The position numbers and the translations under genes were made by a program. A stretch of DNA of 64,000 bases from JAFGTP01 sp964498725. Its GTDB lineage: Bacteria; Fidelibacterota; UBA2242; JAFGTP01. The first letter of the stretch is position 1, and the number at the start of each line of letters is the position of its first letter. This document shows, piece by piece, positions 53,491 through 62,141 of the stretch. The stretch spans positions 1 through 64,000 of the forward strand of contig CAZCHS010000005.1 of assembly GCA_964498725.1 (NCBI GenBank), given 5' to 3'. Under the pieces are notes generated by a model, which worked only from the letters and a program-made list of their open reading frames with translations, had not been told where the DNA came from and did no database searches.

Positions 53491-54001
53491 TGTTTTTATT
53501 CCTTTCTTTTCGATTTTACAATTACTGTATAAACTTATCAGTTGATACCGAAAAATTCCAAAAGAATTATTTTCCTGGATTTTTATTTGGGAAGCAGGTT
53601 GAAGCCTATTGATTGTAATCGTTTTATATCTCATTGAAAAGGAACAGAGTGTTCATCCAAAACAAACCAGCCTCATCAAATCCCATGTACAGATTTAAAA
53701 CAATGTCTAATTTTCAACAATGTGGAATTGATTTAATGAAAACTCAATAATTTTATTAAATTTCCTCAAATCTTAATAAGCACTTACAATTTTTTACGAT
53801 ATAAACAGTAGAAATTCCCCGCATTGTAAACGGTGCTAAAAATTTACACACAACAACAGAATCATCAGCAACAAAACACAAATATTTGTTTTTAATATAT
53901 TTAGTTTAAATGGCATAGTAATTGGCATTGAATTAAGCGAAAATGATTAAACGATATTTTAAAAAAGTGATAACGGATAATTTTTAACAGAGAGGTTTAT
54001 T
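53491..54001. other. Gap upstream of the YfiR-like gene
   Basis: About 510 AT-rich bases separate divergent genes. Near 53910-53926 two TGGCA words lie 13 bases apart, but the spacing does not fit a sigma-54 promoter. No repeat-family copy, RNA gene or coding frame is supported. Confidence 0.5.
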
Positions 54002-54508
54002 ATGAAAAAACTTTTGGCAACAACAGCAATACTTTTAATCCTGGCAACAAGCGTGTTTGCACAGTACACACCGGCAGCTCCTGACCAAGTATCACAAATG
54101 GTATCCATGGCCTGTGTTTTTGAAAAGAACATTTCCACCCAAACAGAGTGCAACATTTATGTTTATAATAGTCCGGATATTCAGAAAGCAATCCAGAGTT
54201 TTAAAGGCCAGAAACTCGGTAATGCAACTTTGAAATCCCTAACATCGGGAAGTACCGTTCCCAGTTTAAAACCGGACATCATCTTAATCGGTGATGAAGC
54301 CAATTTCGTTGAAATACTCAGTTACTGCAATGACAATGATGTATTGAGTATGACAAACATACCGGACCTGGTAAAAAAAGGCGTTACATTGGGAATGGGT
54401 ATTGACGGATCAGGATCACCAAAACTTTTAATCAATCCGGATGGTGTTGCCGAACAGGGCAAAAACTTTAATCCGGCAATTATGAAAATGGCAAAAGTCT
54501 TCAAATAA
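54002..54508 (+). CDS. YfiR-like periplasmic protein (DUF4154 family)
   Basis: A 168-residue exported protein with signal peptide (KKLLATTAILLILATSVFAQ). The body matches the YfiR/HmsC pattern: YNSPDIQKAIQSFKGQ, ILIGDE, LSMTNIPDLVKKGVTLGMG and a final LLINPDGV...AKVFK. YfiR represses diguanylate cyclase YfiN in Pseudomonas, but no YfiN is adjacent here, so the partner is unknown; related solo proteins exist. A good ribosome-binding site (agagagg) and a strong terminator frame the gene. Confidence 0.75.
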   Translation: MKKLLATTAILLILATSVFAQYTPAAPDQVSQMVSMACVFEKNISTQTECNIYVYNSPDIQKAIQSFKGQKLGNATLKSLTSGSTVPSLKPDIILIGDEANFVEILSYCNDNDVLSMTNIPDLVKKGVTLGMGIDGSGSPKLLINPDGVAEQGKNFNPAIMKMAKVFK

Positions 54509-54533
54509 ACCTATCCGTTTAATCACTACACAC

Positions 54534-54571
54534 AAAGGAGCAGTCCCGCCCGGGATTGCTCCTTTTTTTTT
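54534..54571 (+). terminator. Intrinsic terminator after the YfiR-like gene
   Basis: A 15-base stem (aaaggagcagtcccg with cgggattgctccttt, one G-T pair) with a two-base cc centre is followed by a T run. It separates this gene from the protease gene. Confidence 0.92.
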
Positions 54572-54641
54572 ATAGCCCGCAACCAAAGACTTGTTATTCC
54601 TCCCAAACTGTATTATTTTAAAAAACAAATCAGGACAAAGA

Positions 54642-57600
54642 ATGACCAGAAGATATCTATTTATTTTCCTGCTGATTGCCGCTGCTTTGCTGGGGGACTT
54701 TACCAAAACCTACCATTTTTCCAAAGATGACCTCATCATTACATCCCGGCAGAATTTCCATCTTGTAAAAATGAAAAATTTTGAACAAACCGCCCGGCCG
54801 GGAGTGCCGCAAATGCCCTTTCTGATTGACCACCTGAATATTGATCATCAATGCGTTGACTCCCTTATTATTGTCAATGCTAATTATCAGAAAATTACCG
54901 GAAAATTCAATTTGTTTCCCGTACAAAAACCGGCCATTCTATCCCGTCCTGCCGGTTCCTTTCAGGCAAAATTATTACCATCAATGACTCAATTCCCCAA
55001 TCAACCGGCAGAATTGCTGCACACTGGAAAAATTGCCGGACAATTAATTACTTCAGCAAGGATATTCCCTCTGCATTATAATGGGCAAAAGCAGGAATTG
55101 TCCCTGCTGAAAGATATTACCCTGAAATTTATAACCCGGCCGGCTGCCTTAAGCAAAGCCAGCCATATCCTGACTCCCCAGCATAAAAAAATAATTGATC
55201 ATCTCACTTATTCCAATAGTAATCAACATTCCTCATCTTCCGGCACTGATAAACAGGAATACATCATAATCACGTCACAATCCCTGGAACCCTGTTTCCG
55301 GCCCCTGGCTGAGTGGAAAATGAAAAAAGGCCTTGCTACTGCAATTATGACAACAGAAGTGATTGATTCCCTTTATAGCGGCGTTGATTTGCAGGAGAAA
55401 ATCCGCAATTTTATCAAAGAATCTCATCATGAAAAATCAAGTTCCTGGATTTTGCTGGGTGGTGATACGAATATCATCCCGGAGCGAAAGGCCTGGGCCT
55501 TTGATTGTGAAGCCGATTATGCGGAAGACGAAAATGATATTCCCTGTGACCTCTACTATTCGGACCTTGATGGCACCTGGAATGACGATGGCGATGATAT
55601 TTTTGGAGAAGTGGAAGATTCCATTGACATTTATCCTGATGTTTTTGTCGGCCGCGCACCGGTGGAAAATAGACATGAGGCAGCCGCTTTTGTAACCAAA
55701 CTTTTAGCCTACGAAAAGGCAATCAATCGCGATTATCAGACCAATATGCTATTTCTCGCACAGGTTCTCTGGGGAAGCCCCTACACAGACTCCGGTGAAA
55801 GCAAAGACCTTATTGATGAGCGCTATGTGCCGGAGCGGTACGATCCTATCACCAAACTTTATCAATCAAATAACAATGTCAGTACCGCCGCAATTTTGGA
55901 GGAAATTAACAAGGGCGCCAACCTTATTAACCACAATGGCCACGCCTGGTTCAGCATCATGAGCGTTGGCAACGGTGCTCTGGGCTATAATGAAATGCGC
56001 AATCTTACCAATCAAAATAAATATGGAATTATTTACAGTATCGGGTGCTGGCCGGCGGCATTTGACAAGGATGCTGTAGCCGAGGATTTTATTACCAATC
56101 CCAATGGCGGCGGTGTTGCTTTTATTGGCAATTCCAGGTACGGCTGGGGCAGTCCGGGAAATCCGCTATTTGGCTATTCCGACCGCTTCGACCAGGAATT
56201 TTTCAGGCAGCTCTTTCATAATGACATTCATCATATCGGCGCTACCCTGGCGGCGACAAAAGCCTTTTACGCCCCGCTATCCGCCCGGGAAAATGTCTAT
56301 CGCTGGTGTCAATACGAACTCAATTTACTGGGGGACCCGGAAATGATGATCTTTACAGATATTCCAAAAGATATCTCCCTGGAATTCCCCCGCACCATCG
56401 GTGAGGGTGAACAGCAATTTACGATTCTGGCGACTGATGAATCAGGTCCGGTTCCCCATTGTACTGTTTGCCTCTATCAACCGGAAGGACTTTATTATGT
56501 TGAAAAGACCGGCGCGGATGGCGTGGTAAATTTTACCGGTACAGTATCCAATACATCCGATAAAATTTATCTCACTGCAACTGCCCATAACTATGTGCCT
56601 TTTGAGGATTCCTTACAGGTTAGTATGGAAACGGCCTTTCTGACGCCAACCCGCATTTCCCATTCTGGTTTATTAAACGGAACAAAAAAAATATGGCAGG
56701 AGATTGCCCTGACCGTTGACCTGCTCAATACCGGCCGGGACACATCAAAATCCGTACTCCTGAAACTCTCATCAGAAAACGCAAACATCCAGTTAATCGA
56801 TAGTATTGCCAGTACAGACATTCTGATGCCGGAAGATTCCTGTAGATTTACGGATGCTTTTCGTTTTCAGGTCAACGCAGATTTTGCTTATGATGAGATT
56901 TTTAACTTTACCCTGAATATCCAGGACCAATTGAGACATCACTGGCGCCATCATTTTTCCATTAGGCCGGAAATACCGGCATTATCCATTGAAAATTTCA
57001 TTGTCCGGCAAAAACAATTAATGCCCGGCGATCGGACGGACGGACTCATGATCATTAAAAATATTGGCAGCGGCTTCTGCGCTCCCTATGATTTCACCCT
57101 GAACAGCACCCATGCTTTTGAGATCGTCAATCACACCCATTATCCCAAAGGATTGGCGGCCGGTTGTTGCGATAGTATCTACCTGTCCATTCATTTATCA
57201 GAAAGTCTGGACACCCTTCAATATTTGTCCGAAAAAATAATTTTTACAACGGAACAGGGTTTTCAAATGTCGGATACGATTCATTTAAATATCGGTAACT
57301 TTGGTATGGAAGAGGATTTTGAGCGAGAGGATTTCCTTTCAAACTGGCGCTTTTATGACCAGAAGAAAAATCAGTGGCACCGCTCATCGCTGCGAAAGAA
57401 TTCCGGCGATTACGCTCTCTACTGCGGTGATGAAGAGGATCAAATTTACGATACAACAATCGAGGAAAATATTTTGGAATCGGACTGGTTTTATCCCGGC
57501 AAAGAAGGCCGCCTCAGTTTTTATTGCTGGTATGAATTTCCCAATTACGGCACCAGCGGCATGTCGGTGGAAGTCTATAATGAAGGCGAGTGGGAACCAT

Positions 57601-58094
57601 TGGATTTCATTGGCAGCGGCGGCGCCCTGGGAATACTGCCCACCGGCAATGACTGGCTGAAATATAACTATGACCTCACTTTTCTGCCGGACAATAAAAA
57701 ATCAAAATTAAGATTTTCTGTGACAATTGATCCCTGGGAAATGCCTACCGAAGGTATTTATATCGATGATATTCAGGTGGCGGATACCCGCATGAATTTT
57801 ACAGGATTGACCCCTGAAACCAGCGTGCCGGAATCCTATCGTCTCTATCAGAATTTTCCCAATCCCTTCAATCCCGCCACAACCATAAAATTTACTCTGC
57901 CGCGCCTGGAAAAAGTAAACCTGTCGGTTTACAATTTACGTGGTGAATTGATTACAGTAATCGTCAATCACACTTTACCCGCCGGCGATCATCAGGTGAA
58001 ATGGTCTGTTAAAAATCTTTCATCGGGGATTTATTTTTATAAATTAGAGGCAGGCCATTACACAGCCGTGAAAAAAAGTATTTATTTAAAATAG
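54642..58094 (+). CDS. Gingipain-like C25 cysteine protease with type IX sorting domain
   Basis: An 1150-residue secreted protease. Signal peptide (RRYLFIFLLIAAALLG), a propeptide, then the C25 catalytic domain with His434 (NHNGHAWF) and Cys469 (SIGCWPA) as catalytic dyad, 35 residues apart. Asp-rich stretches nearby (ENDIPCDLYY, GTWNDDGDD) may bind calcium. Ig-like domains and a jelly-roll-like region follow. The last ~80 residues are a type A C-terminal sorting domain (LYQNFPNPFNPATTIKF, then GIYFYKLEAG), the signal for type IX export. ATG at 54642 follows AGGA; an earlier in-frame start would lack a proper signal peptide. Confidence 0.92.
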   Translation: MTRRYLFIFLLIAAALLGDFTKTYHFSKDDLIITSRQNFHLVKMKNFEQTARPGVPQMPFLIDHLNIDHQCVDSLIIVNANYQKITGKFNLFPVQKPAILSRPAGSFQAKLLPSMTQFPNQPAELLHTGKIAGQLITSARIFPLHYNGQKQELSLLKDITLKFITRPAALSKASHILTPQHKKIIDHLTYSNSNQHSSSSGTDKQEYIIITSQSLEPCFRPLAEWKMKKGLATAIMTTEVIDSLYSGVDLQEKIRNFIKESHHEKSSSWILLGGDTNIIPERKAWAFDCEADYAEDENDIPCDLYYSDLDGTWNDDGDDIFGEVEDSIDIYPDVFVGRAPVENRHEAAAFVTKLLAYEKAINRDYQTNMLFLAQVLWGSPYTDSGESKDLIDERYVPERYDPITKLYQSNNNVSTAAILEEINKGANLINHNGHAWFSIMSVGNGALGYNEMRNLTNQNKYGIIYSIGCWPAAFDKDAVAEDFITNPNGGGVAFIGNSRYGWGSPGNPLFGYSDRFDQEFFRQLFHNDIHHIGATLAATKAFYAPLSARENVYRWCQYELNLLGDPEMMIFTDIPKDISLEFPRTIGEGEQQFTILATDESGPVPHCTVCLYQPEGLYYVEKTGADGVVNFTGTVSNTSDKIYLTATAHNYVPFEDSLQVSMETAFLTPTRISHSGLLNGTKKIWQEIALTVDLLNTGRDTSKSVLLKLSSENANIQLIDSIASTDILMPEDSCRFTDAFRFQVNADFAYDEIFNFTLNIQDQLRHHWRHHFSIRPEIPALSIENFIVRQKQLMPGDRTDGLMIIKNIGSGFCAPYDFTLNSTHAFEIVNHTHYPKGLAAGCCDSIYLSIHLSESLDTLQYLSEKIIFTTEQGFQMSDTIHLNIGNFGMEEDFEREDFLSNWRFYDQKKNQWHRSSLRKNSGDYALYCGDEEDQIYDTTIEENILESDWFYPGKEGRLSFYCWYEFPNYGTSGMSVEVYNEGEWEPLDFIGSGGALGILPTGNDWLKYNYDLTFLPDNKKSKLRFSVTIDPWEMPTEGIYIDDIQVADTRMNFTGLTPETSVPESYRLYQNFPNPFNPATTIKFTLPRLEKVNLSVYNLRGELITVIVNHTLPAGDHQVKWSVKNLSSGIYFYKLEAGHYTAVKKSIYLK

Positions 58095-58102
58095 AGGATA
58101 TT

Positions 58103-58741
58103 ATGACAACAACTTTTTCAACACTAAATGTGATCAATCATCCCCTGATCAAAAACAAATTAGCCAAAATTCGCAGTAAAGAAACCACAACCTTTGATTT
58201 TCGCTCCACTCTCAATGAAATCGCATCCCTGATGGTTTATGAAATCACCCGGGAACTGCCAACAGAAAAGAAAATCATTGAAACACCCCTGGAAAAAACA
58301 GAATGCGAAGTAATGACCAAAGCCATTACCCTGGTACCCATTCTGCGGGCCGGGCTGGGAATGGTGGAAGGCATTCTTCAGCTGATCCCCAACGCGCGGG
58401 TCGGGCATATCGGCCTTTACCGGGATGAAGAATCCCTGGAACCGGTGGAATATTACAAAAAATTTCCTTCTAATATGCCGGACTCCAAGATCATTATGAT
58501 CGATCCCATGCTGGCTACCGGGGGGAGCGGGTCTGCCGCTCTCAATTTTATCAAAAAATCCGGTGGCAAGGATATCTCTTTTGTCTGTTTGGTAGCGGCC
58601 CCGGAAGGTGTCAAACGGATTATCAAAGAACACCCTGATGTGCCGATCTATACCGCTGCTTTTGATCGCGAACTCAATGAGAAAGCCTACATTCTGCCCG
58701 GCCTGGGTGACGCCGGTGATAGAATATACGGGACTGAATAA
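58103..58741 (+). CDS. upp: Uracil phosphoribosyltransferase
   Basis: Makes UMP from uracil and PRPP in pyrimidine salvage. The 212-residue protein has the family layout: NHPLIKNKLAKIR at the start, EKTECEV, VPILRAGLGMVEGI, the PRPP-binding DPMLATGGSGSAAL and final PGLGDAGDRIYGTE. It starts 8 bases after the protease gene and is followed 3 bases later by an HD-domain gene. Confidence 0.97.
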   Translation: MTTTFSTLNVINHPLIKNKLAKIRSKETTTFDFRSTLNEIASLMVYEITRELPTEKKIIETPLEKTECEVMTKAITLVPILRAGLGMVEGILQLIPNARVGHIGLYRDEESLEPVEYYKKFPSNMPDSKIIMIDPMLATGGSGSAALNFIKKSGGKDISFVCLVAAPEGVKRIIKEHPDVPIYTAAFDRELNEKAYILPGLGDAGDRIYGTE

Positions 58742-58744
58742 TTT

Positions 58745-59383
58745 ATGGATATTGTTCGGGATATTACAAAGATCGCCAAAACCTATTTCCGGAATTCCCG
58801 GGGCTCCCATGACTGAGAACATTCCGAACGGGTGATGAAACTGGCCCGGCATTTGGCAATCGCAGAAGAGGCCGACCAGCGGGTTGTCCAACTGGCGGCC
58901 ATTCTTCATGACATTGGCCGCAAAACCCAGGACGAATCCAACGGCCAGCTTTGCCATGCCGAAGAAGGAGCAAAATTAGCGCGGGATATTTTGGATAATT
59001 ATGAACTGGCAAAAAATGTCAAAGAGAACATTGTCCACTGTATCAAAACCCATCGCTTTCGCAATGCTCACAAACCGGAAACCATCGAAGCTAAGGTATT
59101 GTACGATGCGGATAAACTGGATTCCATCGGCGCTGTGGGAATTGGCCGCGCTTTTCTCTTTGCCGGCGAAATTGGCGCGAAATTACACAACAAAGATGCA
59201 GATATCAGCAAAACAAAAGCCTATACCAAAGAGGATACCGCCTACCGGGAATTCATAGTTAAATTGTCAAAAGTAAAAGAGCGTATGCTGACCCCGGCCG
59301 GCCGCAAAATAGCTCTTGAGCGCCATAATTTTATGGTCTGTTATTTTGACCGGTTAAACCTGGAGGTGGAAGGAAAAATTTAA
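58745..59383 (+). pseudogene. HD-domain hydrolase gene interrupted by an in-frame TGA
   Basis: Reading from ATG 58745 gives MDIVRDITKIAKTYF, then GSHD, stop TGA (58814-58816), and EHSERVMKLARHLA in the same frame. Family members read GSHDWxH here, so TGG (Trp) has become TGA. Downstream are the HD pair (AAILHDIGRK) and the last Asp (YDADKLDSIG). Restart at GTG 58832 would lose the first metal-ligand His (EHSE). It is thus probably inactive, or the base is a sequencing error. TGA ends many other genes here, so it is not a sense codon. It would act as a metal-dependent phosphohydrolase. Confidence 0.82.
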
Positions 59384-59551
59384 GAAAATCACATTGAATA
59401 ATTGACATCTTTAAGATCAACAGATAAATTATTAAATACATTATTTTTAGAAAGATAGTCTTTCTGAAAAGACATAAAATGCGGTAATCACACAAATATT
59501 TGCAAATTTTTTTGTATTTGCACCAACAACAAAACCGGGATATCAAGGATT

Positions 59552-60343
59552 ATGAAAAAATTTTTCCTGATCGTTTTATGCGCCGCACCGCTTTTCGCCG
59601 CCTTTGAACTACAGCAGTTGAATACTGAAATCATAGGAACCGGCGGAATTGTCTCTATGCATCCCTTTGGCAATAATCCGGGCTTTTTTCCTGACAAATC
59701 CACAATGTCCCTCTCTACAAATTACACCAACCTGTTCGGCATCAAGGACCTCCATTGCTGGGATTTCGGCCTTCAATACAAAATTCGGCCGCACATATCC
59801 ACCTCTTTTAAAGCCAATTCGGTGGGCAGCGACATTTATCAGGAAAACACCTATTCACTGGCCTATTCCCATCGTCTGGAAATTCCGGTGGCGGTGGGAG
59901 TTTCCATATCTTATTACGATCTGTCAGTCAGTGGATTTTCCAGGGAGCAGGCGGCCGGGTTGAGCAGTGGCATCACCTATTACCTGAAAGATAACCTGAA
60001 AGCAGCCACTCTCTTTGGCAATGTCAACCGCCCAAGGATCTGCAATAAAAAAGAAGCCCTGCCGGAATTTTTTGCTTTCGGTGTAAGCTGGCAGGTGAAT
60101 TCCCTGGTTTCCGTTAGTAGCGAAATATTCAAAGATACCATCTATCCTTTTAATTTTCGTATTGCCGCACAACTCCAACCGCTGAAATTCATCAGCCTTT
60201 TCACCGGAATGCAAACTGACCCGGATCGCTTTTCCGGCGGTATTTCAATTAAACTCAGCAAGATTCAATTTACATCGGCTTTTCAAACTCATTTAAAACT
60301 ACCAAATACTTATTACTTCGGATGTTCCTTTATGAAAAAATAG
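59552..60343 (+). CDS. Outer-membrane beta-barrel protein, PorV-like (263 aa)
   Basis: A 263-residue protein with signal peptide (KKFFLIVLCAAPLFAAFE). It then shows alternating hydrophobic strands and motifs (GTGGIVSMHPFGNNPGFF, YSLAYSHRLEIPVAVGVS) like those of the short PorV/UPF0164-type barrels. It lacks features that fix a function. It overlaps the next gene by 22 bases; together they may form an outer-membrane pair. Preceded by an AAGGATT ribosome-binding site. Confidence 0.65.
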   Translation: MKKFFLIVLCAAPLFAAFELQQLNTEIIGTGGIVSMHPFGNNPGFFPDKSTMSLSTNYTNLFGIKDLHCWDFGLQYKIRPHISTSFKANSVGSDIYQENTYSLAYSHRLEIPVAVGVSISYYDLSVSGFSREQAAGLSSGITYYLKDNLKAATLFGNVNRPRICNKKEALPEFFAFGVSWQVNSLVSVSSEIFKDTIYPFNFRIAAQLQPLKFISLFTGMQTDPDRFSGGISIKLSKIQFTSAFQTHLKLPNTYYFGCSFMKK

Positions 60344-62115
60344 TGATGCTGGTTTTATTCAGCAGCTTCAGTCTGGTGGCGGCGGAGATCACGGAATTGA
60401 TCAATGATGGTTACATTGAGATCAATAGCGACAATGAAGCCGAATACGAAAGTATGCTCATCGAATACATTGATCATCCGCTGCTATGGGAAGAAACCGG
60501 ACAAAAAGCAATTGAAGATTTACCGGTTAATTATTTTTTACAATCCTCTCTGGTTCTCTTTCATAAAAATAATAAATCCATTAAATCCTGGCGTGAATTT
60601 CAGGAAAAATCCGGCTTTTCTCATCTGGAAATGGAAACCATTAAGTTATTTTTCCGACTTCAAAAACCTGAAACTATCTCTTTTAAACTCTACAATTTCA
60701 ATGAACTTCGTAAAGATGAGCAATTTGTCCTTCATAAAAATCTATTGCGGTTTGTGGCGCGTCATCCCGGCAACTGGCAGTTCAGAGCTGTTGCCGAACG
60801 GGACCGGGGAGAACCGCATATTTATGACCACAAAAATTTTGCCCTTAGCAGTCCCCCGGTTTTTAACAACCAACTGCAAATCTGGCTGGGGTCATTTCGC
60901 TTGAACTGGGGAACCGGCCTTTTTTATAATTCTAATCCCATGAATCTGATGCTAAATACCGGAACCCCCTCGCTGTACCGCGCCAGTTCACAATTTCGCT
61001 CCTACGGCGGCAGTGATGAAAGCAATTATCTGTTTGGCACCGCCATAAAACTAGCGACAAAATCTGTCAATTTTTTCTCTTTCTACGCAAAGAACCGGCT
61101 GGATTGCCGGTTTGAAGGGCCTTCCGTATCGTCGGTTGACATGACCGGCTTTCACAGCACTGAGTTGCAATTGGAAAACCGGGACAAACTGCGAAAAAGC
61201 AGCTATGCCCTGGGAATTAACAAAATATTTGACAATCTTGAATTTGGTGTGCTTTTTCACAGGTCTGATTTCAATTATCCGCTTTTGAATTTTGACAACA
61301 AACAACAATTAACCGGGATCAGTGGCTACCATAGCTGGCAGTCCGCTGCCTTTTCTATATCGGGAGAAATTGCCGTAGCTGGTAATCGGACTATCGGACT
61401 GACCCAATCCCTGCAATACCGTACAAAAGAATTCAGATTGGGTATTGGCGCCCGTTATATTGAGCCGGGCTTCCATTCTTTTTCCGGCAGCATTCTGCGT
61501 AATTTCGGTGGTCAGGTGGAAAATGAAAAAGGCTATTACGCCTTCATTGGCCTGAAGCCGGGAAAGTTCACAAAAATCGCTTTTTATTCCGATTACTATA
61601 GCCGGATAATACCGGCTGCGATTGGCGCTGATCTTGACAGAGGCAGTGACAGCGGATTCTATCTGCGACAAAGAACCGGCGGCCGCGGCAGCATGGAGTT
61701 TAAAATTTCCCGGAAAAATGATACCCAAACCATAAAAACAACCTATAGTTTGCGGGTCAAAACCCGGGTTAATAGAAATATTTCACTAAATAACCGTGTG
61801 ATACTGATCAGCGCCACCGATGGAAAGGAATCGGACCAGGCATACAACAGCTATTTGAATATGGAATTCAACAGGATTGATCTGAATTTTGGGACAACTC
61901 ATTATTTCGCTGACCAATATCGTATTTACCTCTATGAACCCGGAATTCCCTTTCGATTCAACATGGTCTCATTAGGCGGAAGCGGCCATCATTACTTTGT
62001 GGCCATACAATATCATTTCAACCCGTCTATCGAGTGCTATTTTACCGCCCGACAGTACACAAAAGCACTTTCCGACAAATATTCCCTTCAATTACAATTG
62101 TTAGTTGCTTTATGA
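60322..62115 (+). CDS. Large outer-membrane barrel related to HhH-domain barrel proteins
   Basis: A 597-residue protein with signal peptide (IVMLVLFSSFSLVAAE). Residues about 20-115 are helical and resemble a decayed pair of helix-hairpin-helix units (ELINDGYIEINSDNEAEYES; LPVNYFLQSSLVLFHK; SWREFQEKSGF). A long barrel follows (LNWGTGLFYN, YRASSQFRSYGGSDESNY) and ends LYEPGIPFRFNMVSLGGSG, typical of a family in Bacteroidetes-type genomes that joins ComEA-like HhH units to a barrel. Its role, perhaps in DNA or protein passage, is unproven. The start at ATG 60322 overlaps the upstream gene by 22 bases. Confidence 0.65.
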   Translation: MFLYEKIVMLVLFSSFSLVAAEITELINDGYIEINSDNEAEYESMLIEYIDHPLLWEETGQKAIEDLPVNYFLQSSLVLFHKNNKSIKSWREFQEKSGFSHLEMETIKLFFRLQKPETISFKLYNFNELRKDEQFVLHKNLLRFVARHPGNWQFRAVAERDRGEPHIYDHKNFALSSPPVFNNQLQIWLGSFRLNWGTGLFYNSNPMNLMLNTGTPSLYRASSQFRSYGGSDESNYLFGTAIKLATKSVNFFSFYAKNRLDCRFEGPSVSSVDMTGFHSTELQLENRDKLRKSSYALGINKIFDNLEFGVLFHRSDFNYPLLNFDNKQQLTGISGYHSWQSAAFSISGEIAVAGNRTIGLTQSLQYRTKEFRLGIGARYIEPGFHSFSGSILRNFGGQVENEKGYYAFIGLKPGKFTKIAFYSDYYSRIIPAAIGADLDRGSDSGFYLRQRTGGRGSMEFKISRKNDTQTIKTTYSLRVKTRVNRNISLNNRVILISATDGKESDQAYNSYLNMEFNRIDLNFGTTHYFADQYRIYLYEPGIPFRFNMVSLGGSGHHYFVAIQYHFNPSIECYFTARQYTKALSDKYSLQLQLLVAL

Positions 62116-62141
62116 CCGCGGGATTATTAATTTTGTAGGCA

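Noticed and set aside
53905..53930. Possible sigma-54 promoter (two TGGCA words) before the YfiR-like gene
   Set aside because: The GG and GC elements are 11 bases apart rather than the required 10, and the -12 word is not TTGC.
58814..58816. TGA in the HD gene as selenocysteine or a reassigned codon
   Set aside because: The position is Trp in the family, not Cys; no hairpin typical of a selenocysteine insertion element was seen; and TGA is used as a stop by many intact genes here.
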